64,000 bases of DNA from Ophiosphaerella korrae (taxonomy: Eukaryota; Ascomycota; Dothideomycetes; Pleosporales; Phaeosphaeriaceae), in the NCBI GenBank assembly GCA_028456385.1, contig JALNQF010000027.1:62001-126000 (forward strand). Reading direction: 5' to 3'. Both the position numbers and the translations under genes were made by a program. A model generated the notes under the pieces. That model ran no database searches and was not told the DNA's origin. It saw only the letters and a list, made by a program, of their open reading frames with translations. Every line of letters starts with the position of its first letter. Position 1 is the stretch's first letter. Shown piece by piece: positions 22,958-34,121 of this stretch.

Positions 22958-23464
22958 CACGAATATATGCAAGTCACTTGAATCAGAGATATGATGTAGA
23001 AGGGAGACCTTGTAGTGTTGGCTTCTTAGGTCTTGATGGTTCGCTTGAGTCTTGGGTGAAAGCAGAGCCGATACATGGGTCATTGTCTCCGTCAGTGTTT
23101 CACGATATAACTAGTTCTGGCGGAAAAGCTATAATCGATTGTCCACAGACTTTGCTTGCAAGCCCCAATACCTAAACCAGGATGGACAGGAATTTGGCAA
23201 AACCACTGATTCGACAAAAAAATTCGAATGCTATGGTCCTTCCCAGTTGTGTCATGCCTTGGTATGATGTATCGTTTAGTGGGCCTGGATGTTTTGGAAT
23301 ATCAACAATATCAGTATTTAGGTTAGAGAATGTCAGGCGACTCGAGACAACGACATTGATCTCAGCAGTGCACTCCAAGAATAGGCATATGATCAGAACA
23401 AGGTACAGAATCGTTGATTCATTGTCGAGCGGTGTTCAGCAAAATTCATATTATGTATCATACA
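22958..23464. other. Convergent intergenic region
   Basis: Lies between the 3' ends of the MBL relic and the FAD monooxygenase. Short frames on both strands show no family motif. Nothing else recognised. Confidence 0.45.
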
Positions 23465-24599
23465 CTATACAGCATCTCTGATGGCATAAGGCTCAGATCC
23501 TGTCCGATTCTGCATTCTTGACATTGCTATGCGCACGTCCCCTTCAATATCATGGAACCATAGCCAGTTGAATCGACCTTGCTGTAGTCCGGGGAGGATT
23601 TTACTAATATCAGATCCGGCTTCTTCATGCTGTAAGAAGATCATGCGGCCCACTTCGGCAGCCTGTTCCAGCTGCTTCTGAGCTCGTGGTCGCCGGACCG
23701 AGTCATATGCTTCAAAAGCTGCACGTATCTTCGGTTGCAGGCTTACATCGTTTTTGGAAGCCTTCGCAAGTTCTGCAATCACATTTGATAGCACCAAAGC
23801 GTCTTCCAAACCTTGGGCAGCACCAGTGGCCTGGAAAGGTAGAGAGGCATGGGCACTGTCGCCCAGGATGACCACGCGGTCGCGACAGTATGTTGAGGTG
23901 CGCCAATGATGGAAGAATCCCCACTTGATTGGTTTTGCCTTGCTGAGAAGTTGGCGGAAGCGTTCGTCTACATCAGGCCCCTCGAAATCCGCCATCATTG
24001 CTTCGTGTGTGACCTTTTCTGTCACAGCGTTCTTCAGCGTCCACGGCGTGTCGGTAGCTTTGCACAGAAGAAAATTGAACTCCTACCATTGACAATCAGT
24101 TGGAGGATGCTCAGATCACGAATCGATCATTATTAAAAGGATATAAGCTTACCTCACCGCCTGTAATTCTATAAGTAACAGCACCGCGTTTGTAGCCAAA
24201 ATAGAACTTCGCAACATCCGTGAGATTTCCGAGTATCTCTTCAGCTTTAGTCATGGGAATGACGCCTCGGTAGCAATATGCATCTGCGTACAATGCCTCC
24301 ACCTGATTTGGATACGAAGGCTTCAAGACATACTCTCGCACCGCTTTATTCAAATCAGGCGAGAACACCTCACAGAGAATTCAAGGATAGTGAATGAAAC
24401 TCACCCTACGACAGAATATTCTTTCGCTTCTTCATAGAGTGTGAAAGGAACACCTTTCTTGTGCAATCCCATCGCCAGCGCAAGACCAGCAACGCCTGCA
24501 CCTGATGAGCGCATCGGTGGGCTGCCACAAACAGGAGTCGGTTTTGCAATACTTACCGACGATGGCGACATGAAAGTCGTTGACAGCATCTCTAGCCAT
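23465..24599 (-). CDS. FAD-dependent monooxygenase (salicylate hydroxylase-like), internally shortened
   Basis: Four exons: 24557-24599, 24410-24501, 24153-24368 and 23465-24082, 322 aa, frame kept throughout. The FAD-binding start [17 protein letters not shown] and YEEAKEYSV, the [22 protein letters not shown] region, the FFHHWR segment and the second FAD motif [26 protein letters not shown] are all there. Compared with the family (about 420-450 aa), about 90-100 residues are missing between EYSVV and the KAVREYVL segment. That block normally holds AGIGF.PN and the GADG motif that contacts FAD/NAD(P)H. The junction coincides with the 41-bp intron 24369-24409, whose donor had to be chosen for frame. 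Activity is doubtful. In aromatic catabolism this class hydroxylates salicylate-like substrates in the cytosol. Confidence 0.75.
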
Positions 24600-25078
24600 G
24601 GTGGAAACGAAGGTAGCAAGTTGGCCGTTCTATAAGCGGTGTGATTTACCTCAACAGTACCCGTCGATACAAATACACATGACAATAAAGATTTATAAAA
24701 GAAGTGATCTACTTGCGGGATAGAATCGGCAGTGGCAAAGGAGAGGAAAGCGAACAGGTTGCATCGAGATACGGAGGCTCACACAATGATCGCGTGAGAT
24801 TAAAATCCGAGCATCTTGCCTTTGCGCCCCAAATCTTGACCCCACCTGAGCGGCCAAGTTGCAAGCTGACCGTATCAGTACGTTTGTTCGACCGTGGTGG
24901 ATCTTGGTGGCATTGCGCTGAACGGCTGTCGGCTTTGTTCGTCCGCTGGCAGCGGGGAAGGAACGAAACAAGTCAAATTGGCCAGCCGCCCTGCCCAGTT
25001 CCCCAGCTCATCCGGTCACGACAACGCTGGCTCTTCTGCTTCCCTATCCCTTCCCCTTGCGTTTCTTGCATTGAACGT
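24600..25078. promoter_or_regulatory. Divergent promoter region, monooxygenase / Zn2Cys6 regulator
   Basis: 479 bp between two outward-facing genes. Several CGG/CCG triplets (for example ACGGCTGTCGG near 24919 and GAGCGGCC near 24848) are the half-sites Zn2Cys6 proteins usually bind, so the adjacent regulator could act here; this is inference from composition only. Confidence 0.4.
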
Positions 25079-27497
25079 ATGGCGACCCAAGCGCCGGAGC
25101 AGTCCGAGACGGCTTCTTCCGCCAACAAGCGACGGCGCATTGCTCTGGCGTGCAATGCGTGTCGGACGCGCAAGTCCAGGTATGCACAGGCAGCTGCAGT
25201 CCCTCGAGATCGTTGATGATTATTTAATTTCCTGCCAGTACAGGATACTGTGTGCTGACCTACCTCACGTCAGGTGTGATGGACAACGCCCTTCGTGCTC
25301 GTCTTGTCTAGGGCTTGGCTTCGTCTGCCAATATGAGCCAACTGAATTTGCAACTAATGTCCTTGTGCGCAAGGAGTATTTGGCTGACCTGGATCAACGT
25401 GTGACGGCCAATGAGCGTATGGTGCAGCGGCTCGAACACCTGCTTAGAGTTCACATCTCAGATTGCGTGGATGGTGTAATTCACCGCCACGCAATACTTT
25501 CCCACCCTGCCGCCCCGCTACATCCAGTCGTGGCGCTGCAAGGTGGGCATGAACAAAACGCCCATCACGCCAATGTGTTAGAAGAGCCACGAGATGAAGA
25601 TGCATCGCCCAATGGATGGCAATTTCTTTTATTGAAGAGCGCACGTCAGCCTTTTTTGGAGAGTCGTCCAATGTCAACTTCGCACGCCTCCTGCTTCGCG
25701 CCACAGCCAATGTGCGCCAACCTGCACTGGAAAAGGACTATGCTCTGGCGAAGAGCAATATGGCGAGACTCTCTCAGTTACGTTCCTCGCTGCCCGAATC
25801 ATCATCGCATCTACCAGAGCCTTCCATTACCACTCTGCCAACAACTGAAGAAATGGATAGTTTGATAGACATTTATTTCGACACGTGTGGGGTAGTTTTT
25901 CCTTTTATCCATGAAGGGACAATGAGAAATACATATGCCGAGTGTAAGGTGAACAATTTCACTAGGGTTCGTAGGACCTGGCTTGGTACCCTTAATATGA
26001 TATTTGCCGTTGCCAGCAAGTTTGACCAGGACGGAGACGACACTGCATCGATCAAAAGCCGCTCACATAAATCCAATATCTTCTATGAAAGGGCCATGGG
26101 GCTTTGCGACGAACTCTCGAAACGAGTCATCAGTCTTGAGATTGTCCACTGCCTAGTTCTAGTTATTTTCTGTCAAGGCACGCAGAGGTCGGTACAAGCT
26201 TGGAACATTCATGGAATTCTTGTCCGATCAGCAGTTGCGCTAGGACTGCATAGCAATAGAAGGAGAGAAGGTTCCGATCCCTGCACAGAAGAATCTCGTC
26301 GTCGCACTTGGTTGGTCATATACGGCCTAGACAGAGTCTTGAGCATGGTTTTTGGTAGACCAACGGCGATATCGGATGAGCAGATGTTCGACCAGCAGCC
26401 TATAGGTTGGATGCCATGAACGTCGCTAGATATTTCCATTACTGAAATTGATTTGCCTGGCCAATTTCTTGCCGTGTCATCGCGGCTGTATCAGGTCGTA
26501 AGCAAGTCTCTCACGAAACAGTATGGAGCAAATATGGAGAATGCTGAATTGGAATTGGATGAACTGGCTTCACTTCAAGCTTCACATGATTTCCGAAAGG
26601 TTCTTCGACTCTGGATATTGGATCTACCATCTCATCTGCGTCTCTGTGAACCCCAATCCGACATGCTCTCGGAGAATACGCAGGTTAATCGACTGCGTGT
26701 GATTCTAACTCTTCGGTACCATAACGTCAGCATGCTCATCCATCGACCCTTGCTCAGCACCACAATACGTCATTTGTTCCATGTGGACACTCCACCTGGC
26801 CAAGCATCGCCATACCTTATTCAGCCGGCGATGGCAGAGGCCCACGAATGTATACATTCAGCGGAAAGTACCATTGATATCGTGCATTCTGTCATGACTG
26901 CGGATTCAACCAGTAAAAATAATCTTGGAGTATGGTTTTTTACCCTGTATTATGGTCAGTCTACATCTCACTATAGCTCTAAACAGGCGCTGCTGACGGA
27001 ATTTTCCAACAGTTTTTACAGCATCACTAGTAATAAGTGGTCGTTTACTATGGGCCAAACATGGCCAGGGTGTCTCTGATGACGCTGCTGTTTTTCATGC
27101 AAAGTCGCTACTTGATAAGGCAGAAACTGTTTTTCAGAAGCTCAACAAGCACGACGCTCTAGTCCACAGTTGCTCAAAGTATATTCGCAACCTAACGGAC
27201 ATGTATTTTAGAGGTTAGTACCGCTCCATCGCCAAGGTTAGTGCCGAAAAGGTTGCTAATGTCACTCCTTAAGCAGCATCAAATTCGTCTGAAAACAACT
27301 CTGATCTCTCTTCTGCATCGGCGCAAGCGCATTCTGACAATATATCTGCTTCTGGTCCTAGCCCGTTTGATACGATGCAACTCGATGGAGAAGGTCTTGA
27401 GGCATTTGGATTTTTGACATCAGATATGCTCGATCCATCTATTTTTGAAAGCTTTGGGCTGGCCGTCGCTGGTCTTGCCCCTGGAAACTCAAGTTGA
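25079..27497 (+). pseudogene. Zn2Cys6 transcription factor, frameshift and premature stop
   Basis: Exons 25079-25179, 25274-26954, 27013-27214 and 27277-27497. The zinc cluster CNACRTRKSRCDGQRPSCSSC..CQY (residues ~25-55) is split by the 94-bp intron 1. A fungal_trans middle region follows (VFPFIHEGTMRNTYAE, LVRSAVALGLHSN, ESRRRTWLVIYGLDRVLSMVFGRP). Near 25613 a base is missing: the frame ending DEDASPNG must shift to MAISFIEERTS. TGA at 26417-26419 (WMP*TSLDIS) stops the second frame and is probably CGA to TGA. Introns 2 and 3 are canonical and the C-terminus GLAPGNSS is in frame. It was probably the pathway regulator of the surrounding genes and is now lost, leaving at best a short zinc-cluster protein. 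Confidence 0.82.
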
Positions 27498-27621
27498 CCG
27501 AGTTTAAATAGGAACCATTCTTAAACGTGCATTATGCTAATGACTGCTTAAATCTCGTTTCTATTCGTCGTTGCATTCGTAGTTTACATTCGGGACTTTG
27601 TATCGCAGACGCCCTGATCCG

Positions 27622-28680
27622 TCATGCCGACACGCTAGGCAAGAAAGCTTTGCGCATCTTGTATGCAGTAAGCTCAACTATGGCTTGAGCAGTGGCTGAT
27701 TGCCTAATAGGTTTCAGCAGAGCGTATGCATGAATCTGACCTTCCGCCCTGATCACAGCTGTATCCACTCCCGCTTTCTGAAGCCGATGGCCAAAAGCCC
27801 TGCCCTCATCGAGTAGCGGGTCAACGTCTGAAAAGAAAATGGTTGTTGGTGGGAACTTGGACAGAGCCTCATCCTACATAAAAGTGAGGGGAGACGTTAG
27901 TGCATTTTCTCGGTCCTTCTTTCTGCGCAAAAATGAATCGATCATCCAATTCATTGTATCTGCACACAGAAATGGCCCGTCTTTGTAAGTCTCGTAAGAT
28001 TTCATCTTCACGTGAGTGTCTGTCACAGGGTAGAAAATGATCATTTGGCTGATCTTGGTTGGTAGGCCCCACTCAATCGACATCTGCATCATTGCGATGG
28101 ACATGTGTCCTGTAGCTAATCAGCCCCTATACAGAATCCGTCAAGGGAACGCACCTCCAACGCTGTCCCCGGAGAGCACAATGGAGTCTACTAAAAGGTT
28201 GTGTTTGTGACCGTTGCGAACAATATAATCTAGGACCCTGTATGTTTGCTCGAATTGGAAGGGATATCGTTTACCAGGTGCTGATGTGTAGCGTAGAAAG
28301 ACCATCGCCACTTCAGACTGGCGTGATAAGTCTTCCATCAATGGTGCAAATGAAGCAGGGCTATATTCAATTAGTAGGGATTCCCACCTATACGCACCGA
28401 GACGATTCCCCTACCTGCCTAATGTCCAGCCGCCTCCATGAGAATAAAACACCATGGGACAAACTTTTGGCGCAGACTTAGGTCTGAATATCACTACAGT
28501 CGTCGGACCACCTTCTCCGGGGACCTCAATTGTCTCCGTAGCGGCGTCTGATGCTAATTCATGCTCTTGTAAGATTTCTAAAGCTTCCCGGGCTTTCACG
28601 TGTCCTAGGATATGGGGAGCAGGCTCGCCAGCAATTGCTTCGGCGAACGTCTGATTCTGCAGGTTAAGATAATACGCCAT
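27622..28680 (-). pseudogene. HSL-type alpha/beta-hydrolase (esterase), in-frame stop
   Basis: Exons 28415-28680, 28155-28360 and 27622-28109. The oxyanion motif HGGGW, the nucleophile GDSVGG (split by the 45-bp intron 28110-28154), the DVDPLLDEG acid region and the GQIHAYALL His region give a complete hormone-sensitive-lipase-family triad. TAG at 27874-27876 (SPLTFM*DEALSK) interrupts the frame before the acid and His, so the made protein would be inactive. No intron explains it; CAG or TGG to TAG is a transition. Such esterases hydrolyse small esters and amides. It lies head-to-head with the dienelactone hydrolase gene. Confidence 0.82.
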
Positions 28681-29040
28681 CTTTATAAAAGTTTGATTGG
28701 ATCAAGAACCTCTTTGTGAGTGCATACAAAATTTTCGTAAGATAACCTCAAGCATAGTAATGCAAGAGCTTCATATAGAGGCTGCTCGCACTCGCATCAA
28801 CTTCAAAAACGGGTTTTATCATGATAAGCAAGACTTTTAAGGCATGGTGCGGGTCGCTAAGACCCTGAATCCCGAAAAACAGTTAGTCAAGCCGAGCATG
28901 CGGGGAAGGTCCCGATGTTTCCGACACAGCCCCTTATTGTGGGTCTCGTCGTTTTTAGACTTCGCTGGTATCACAAACGGTACATCAACTTTCAAAGTGT
29001 TTTCCGAAATTCCATATCGATCTTAGTCCAAGCATTGACC
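28681..29040. promoter_or_regulatory. Divergent promoter region, esterase relic / dienelactone hydrolase
   Basis: 360 bp between outward-facing start codons. TTTATAAAAG lies within 15 bp of the esterase start (minus side). No defined operator recognised. Confidence 0.4.
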
Positions 29041-30067
29041 ATGAGCACCAACACGGATGCAGTCCTCGCAAAGCCAGTTGATCTCTGTTGCCTAAGGGGT
29101 TCCATCCACTCTGGAGAACCAAAGGGAAGAGTCGAAGAAATCGAAGGTGTTGACACCTATGTAGCTACTCCTGACGCCAAAATATCAAATGGAAGCATTC
29201 TTCTTTACTTCCCCGATGCCTTCGGCCTACACATCAACAGCTTCTTGATGATGGATGCATTTGCTGCCGCTGGATATCTGGTCCTAGGCGTTGACTACTT
29301 TCTCGGAGTATGATTGTAAGCTAACTATTTGGACAAATCTGCTCACACCCAGCTACAGGATGCCGTAACGAAACATTCTAAGACTCCTTTGAATGATCCG
29401 AACTTTGATCTTGAGGCTTGGAAAAATAAACATTTGACCCGCAGCGAAGAAGTCGCTGCGAAATGGGTAAAGGACGTGCAAACGAAATATGGGAGGTCTG
29501 GACACACTATATTTGCCTGTGTGGGATACTGGTAAGTATCATCTCTACAAAGTTGGAAATAAAGAACCATCCTCTCATTGAGAATAGCTGGGGCGCACGC
29601 TTCGTCTGTGGCCAGTTGTCGAATACTGGAATATGCAAGGTCGGGGCTGTTGCACATCCTTCATTCATGAAGGAGAGTCATATTTTTGGTGTGAATGGTA
29701 AGTAGAGGATTCGGCTCAGCGTCTGTTACTAAACAATAAAAGCGCCGATCTTCTTTTCAGTACCGAACACCGATACCCTGTTTGACGCAGAGGCGCGCAG
29801 GAGAATGGTAGATATCATGACGAGTGGGGAGAAATCCTTCAATATGCAAATATTCTCGAATGTAGGGCACGGATTTGCGGTAAGTTCGGTGAAGCACGCT
29901 AGTCACTTGAAAGAGATCCTAAGAGAAGAATTTAGACACGAGCGTATTTATCCAATCCTTATGAAAGATGGGCGAAAGAGCAAAGTTTCAAGAGCTTCGT
30001 AGAATGGTTCGACTTTTGGCTCTCCCTAGGAAAAGAGGAGCCTGCCAAAATCCAACTAGAAACCTAG
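29041..30067 (+). CDS. Dienelactone hydrolase family protein, intact
   Basis: Five exons (29041-29307, 29359-29531, 29588-29697, 29743-29879, 29936-30067) give 272 aa with every junction in frame. The family hydrolyses dienelactones in the ortho-cleavage of aromatics and related lactones and esters. The nucleophile Cys is in GYCWGARFV, created by splicing at 29531/29588; the acid is likely in NTDTLFDAE and the His is in VGHGFA. The C-terminus reads PYERWAKEQSFKSFVEWF. Start MSTNTDA chosen as the first ATG before the conserved EPKGRVEEIEGVDTYVA. It is one of three fully open genes of the degradative block, cytosolic by lack of a signal peptide. Confidence 0.88.
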
Positions 30068-30342
30068 GCGCAAACAAATGATTAAATAAACATCATTCTT
30101 ATACACGAGAGGAACAATAGCTTATAACTAGTATTTATACTTGACTACTGATATGAGATCATTCAGTGCACGTATTGACTTTTCGTCCCCTTTAACGAAT
30201 CATTGAATCTTTACGCGACTATTTTCCGCATGTGGCATTCAATGCAATTAAATCGTGACGCTTCCACTGAGTGAATCTACCTAATGTATTGAATCATGTT
30301 TTAATTATATTTGATGCCATATTCTCTTTATCTATCTATGAG
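30068..30342. terminator. Convergent 3' region
   Basis: AT-rich 275 bp between the converging 3' ends of the dienelactone hydrolase and hydroxyacyl-CoA dehydrogenase genes. AATAAA-like signals (TTAAATAAACAT at 30082) fit polyadenylation. No gene. Confidence 0.4.
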
Positions 30343-31388
30343 CTAGGTGATTTGCAAGGCCTTAGACTTGGCGGCCAACAAGTGCAGCAATACAGAGTCT
30401 CTCTGTTCTACAAGCGTAGACCATGGCACTACCTCGAACCATTTGCTAACCTCAGCTTTCAGAACAGATATGTTTTCATCACTCCAGTCAAATCGATGCT
30501 TGGACATATCCTCCTCCCAGCTCCTGATTGCAAGCCCAAGGCGTTCGAGTCGCGACGTAAACCCGTCTCGCCCTCCTCCGCTACCAAGCGCATTGGTAAC
30601 AATCAGTTCTGAAATAGCCCACCGAAGACCTGGACCTGAAGTCACAGCCGTATCAAGATCTTCAGCCGAAACGATTCCACGGCCGATGAGGCTATATGCT
30701 TCGCTGTTGATTGCAGCTTGTAGGCAGTTGGCCACAATGCCAGGCACTTCGTGGCGGATTAAAATAGGCCTTTTCCCAAGAGACTTGTAGAACTCCATAG
30801 CAGCGGAGGTAGAGATCGGATCGGTACCCGCATGGGGTACGACCTCGACCAATGGTATCAGATGTGGCGGGTTGAACGGATGACCGATCAATATGCGACT
30901 AGGATTATTTTTGCAGCGACCAATGAATGCAGAGGAGGGTAGGCTAGAAGAGGATGAGGCAATCAAAACATCCGGCCTGGCGTGTTGATCAAGCGTTTCC
31001 ATGAGAAGCTCGTTAAAATCTAGACGTTCGGGTCCACTCTAGAAAGGATTCAAGGTCAGCGAAGTCATTACCAATCAGCGCCCTTGATGATGTGTGTTCC
31101 GAGCTAAATAGGTAAGATTACCTCTTGGATAAAGTCTACTTCCGGTAGTCTCCATGTCACGTCGATGACAAACTCATATTTCTTCGCAAGTATCTGCTCA
31201 AGGGGTTTGCTCTCGTTCCCTTTGATGACAGGCCAAGCATCGGTTACGTAGCGCTTAAAAGTGTCTTCCGCTCCTTCTGCAGGGTCAGAGACAATTACCT
31301 TCAGGCCTCTCGCGAGAAACAGAGAGGCCCAACTCATTCCAATGATACCACATCCAATAACGGCAACGGTATGAATCTCCTGCGGCAT
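30343..31388 (-). CDS. 3-hydroxyacyl-CoA dehydrogenase family oxidoreductase, intact
   Basis: Exons 31122-31388 and 30343-31038 (intron 83 bp) encode 320 aa. The N-terminal Rossmann motif VAVIGCGIIGMSWASLF binds NAD. IASSSSSLPSSAFIG and the signature IGHPFNPPHLIPLVEVVPH are typical of the lambda-crystallin / L-gulonate 3-dehydrogenase / carnitine dehydrogenase branch. GIVANCLQAAINSEAYSLI leads the C-terminal domain. It oxidises a 3-hydroxy acid or acyl-CoA to the keto form. It shares a divergent promoter with the CoA-transferase, consistent with adjacent steps of acid degradation. Frame is open and complete. Confidence 0.87.
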
Positions 31389-31820
31389 TCTGTTGGCGGC
31401 GGGGTGTAATTGCGCCTGCTAGGGAAGATGGCCATTGAAAAGCTCACTGAGCGAGTTCTAATAACATATAGGAGATCGAACATGTAGGCCATGTCTTAGT
31501 CAGATAGAATGAGGGACAGGTGCGAACTACGTTCGGTGGCGTCTCCAAGGCAGAATCCCGGGAAGGATTCCCCGGTGTTCCCGAATTCAGGTGGACGTTT
31601 TGTAGTTCGACCACCAGCAACCTTGGAACGATTAACCTTATGTACGTTACCAATACGAGGTCTGCATTGGAGCTGTTTCAACCACTGAACATAAAAGTCA
31701 ATCTCGTTCAACTACCAGCAGCGCACTTTGAGGTTTCGACCCAGCCAAAGTCGTTGGGCACATAGCTTCTGTTTTCGAATCAGCCTACCAACTCTTAGAG
31801 ACCTGCCACCAGCCAAAACA
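31389..31820. promoter_or_regulatory. Divergent promoter region, dehydrogenase / CoA-transferase
   Basis: 432 bp between outward-facing starts of two intact genes. The self-complementary stretch TCCCGGGA lies at 31556-31563. No recognised operator. Confidence 0.4.
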
Positions 31821-33542
31821 ATGGCCATCAATGATAAATCAATACTCCCAAAGGATGGTTACGGCGCAGGAACCTGTGTTGATAGGACTTTCGTTCCCGT
31901 TCCTGAAGAATGCAGGAGACTGTTGCGGGTATTTGCGGCCAAGACGCCTGGGTTCACACGAGATGATGCCTTGCTTGATGGAGTTGTATTTGAAGGCGAC
32001 GATTTGCCTTGCATTCCAGACCCAATCAAATCTCAAGCCATAACCGCGGTTCTGCACGCGATGTTCGGTATTGTGGGTTTGGAAATTATGAACCGTCGCA
32101 ATAACACCACAAGAACAAGCACCTATGTCAATACGAACCACGCAGGACTATATCCGGCAACCCCAGCACTTGTAACAATTGATGAAATAACAGGCCAGGC
32201 AGTTATAAAATTACCAACAGTGCCTCAATGGGATCCTGATCGCCAATCCGGCTCGCCACTCGTGTTTCGCGCCACAGCAATCTATGAAACTGCAGACGAA
32301 GGCACTTGGTTCCAGCTTCATGGCTCTCTCGACCCGTGGAAGATGTTAGGGCTTATCAGCATCACAAAGGACGCCGAAAGCAAGGCGCTTTCGACTGATG
32401 AAGCTTACGCTCTCATTCAAAAACACGTTCGCAAGTATCGCGCACGGGAGATTGAGCAACTTATGCTCGAGCATGGTTTGTCGGGTTCGGTCGTTCACTT
32501 ACCCGAAAGCTGGCGTAAAACGGAAATGGGGCAGAGCCTCTCTCGACATCCACTTGTCAATTATGCCCAGCAGACATACTGTCCTGACACTCCACCTACG
32601 CCACTGCCCAATTTGAGTGATAAGCGGCCTTTGGCAGGGATTAAAGTCGTTGAGCTTGCCCGTATTATAGCTGGTACTGCTGCAGGTGCCGCTCTTGCGT
32701 CAATGGGAGCCGAAGTCATACGCGCGAACTCATCGAAACTCAAAGACTACACCCCAGCACAGCCTTCCTCCTTGATGGCAGGTAAGACGACAGTCGACTT
32801 AGATCTAGACAACCCCGCCGATCATGCAAAGTTACTGCAGCTGTTCGAGCAGGCTGATGTCATCTTACAAGGCTATCGTTTACGATCGCTGGAAAGACGC
32901 GGGTTTGGTTTACAAGCCGCACTGCATATGGCGAGTAAGCGCGGCAAGGGCTTCATTTACGTGGACGAGAACTGTTACGGGCCCGATGGCTGTTATGCCG
33001 AGCGTCCAGGGTGGCAACAAGTTGCTGATGCGGCGGCAGGCAGCTCGTATGTCATGGGTCAGTCATTTGGTTGCCCACCAGGCCAGGGCGTGCTCCCAAG
33101 CCTCCCCATTTCGGACATGTCCACGGGACTACTAGCAGCACTGACTATAATGTGCGCAATCCGGGATCGTTCCACTATTGGAGGCTCTTATCATGGTCAC
33201 GCCGCACTTACGGGATATGACATGGTGAAGCTAGACCCTGAGGTTCGATTGTATCAACGAGAAGATGTGCAGAGAATTCAAGATAAGTACCGCTTTGCCC
33301 CATGGTCTAGTGATGCGCACGTCGCCCCACTTTATTACGAGATCTTGAAGGCTTGGGAGAGCAACGGAGACTCTATGAAGAACGAGGAATTCTTCGTGCA
33401 TTTCTCCGATTCAGTTTTTGGTGACGATCTCCGGGTCCTTGCACCAGTGGTGAGATATGCAGACAAAGAGAGCAGCCCTGGATGGACAAGCCCGCCTGTT
33501 CCTTTCTGTCATCACGACTTCAAGCACTTTCTGTCCTCGTAA
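31821..33542 (+). CDS. CaiB/BaiF family CoA-transferase (family III), intact
   Basis: One exon, 573 aa, from MAINDKS at 31821. An in-frame start 93 bp upstream gives a non-conserved leader and was not used. Family III transferases move CoA between carboxylic acids through a catalytic Asp. The start of the core fold is seen at residues ~300-340 (LAGIKVVELARIIAGTAAGAALASMGAEVIR); GKTTVDLDLDNP, ADVILQGYR and GWQQVADAAAGSSYVMG (with the likely catalytic Asp) follow. The ~290-residue N-terminal part is a degenerate first half, as in the longer fungal members. No introns, no stops. It should activate or deactivate an organic acid of the pathway. Confidence 0.85.
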   Translation: MAINDKSILPKDGYGAGTCVDRTFVPVPEECRRLLRVFAAKTPGFTRDDALLDGVVFEGDDLPCIPDPIKSQAITAVLHAMFGIVGLEIMNRRNNTTRTSTYVNTNHAGLYPATPALVTIDEITGQAVIKLPTVPQWDPDRQSGSPLVFRATAIYETADEGTWFQLHGSLDPWKMLGLISITKDAESKALSTDEAYALIQKHVRKYRAREIEQLMLEHGLSGSVVHLPESWRKTEMGQSLSRHPLVNYAQQTYCPDTPPTPLPNLSDKRPLAGIKVVELARIIAGTAAGAALASMGAEVIRANSSKLKDYTPAQPSSLMAGKTTVDLDLDNPADHAKLLQLFEQADVILQGYRLRSLERRGFGLQAALHMASKRGKGFIYVDENCYGPDGCYAERPGWQQVADAAAGSSYVMGQSFGCPPGQGVLPSLPISDMSTGLLAALTIMCAIRDRSTIGGSYHGHAALTGYDMVKLDPEVRLYQREDVQRIQDKYRFAPWSSDAHVAPLYYEILKAWESNGDSMKNEEFFVHFSDSVFGDDLRVLAPVVRYADKESSPGWTSPPVPFCHHDFKHFLSS

Positions 33543-34121
33543 AGCTATAGTTCAAAAGCATTACGAAAATCATCTTACCATAAAATTGTCCAGTCCCAAC
33601 ATGTTAGTGAACTTACCTAGGAGGAAGCAAAGAGACAGGAAAGTGTTTATATATTCAACCTTCAAGAACCCGACTAGGCCAGGAAAACAGCTTCATGCTA
33701 GATGCTAGAGCTAGGAGCACGATGCCTCAGTGTTGCGTGTATATGAAGCATATGGTCAACAACGCTTGTAAACCCAGGCTCGTGCACAAGCAAAGCAAGC
33801 CGAACACAGACCCTTTCGCTTGGATGGGCTGTTAGACATCAAACAGTTGCTGTCGCGAGGTAGGTTACCAAACTGGGCGTGAAAATATGGATCTCGGGCT
33901 GCTAGCGCTTGTTGGCTCACCGGGATCTGTCCGTATCCAGCCGACAAATATATTCGTATTGTTGCCGAGGATGCCCTTTCTCTCCCCATTGGTCACGCTC
34001 GCCAGATGCCTCGAATTGTCTAGCTGCATTGCATGTATAGATGGATATGTAACATACTCAGCGCATAGCAATTCGTTCCCGTCGTCTTGCTATACACGCA
34101 CCCTGTTCTACCTTCTCAGCA
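33543..34121. other. Intergenic, nothing recognised
   Basis: Tandem arrangement: 3' of the CoA-transferase, 5' of the ligase relic. Short frames on both strands lack motifs. Confidence 0.45.
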
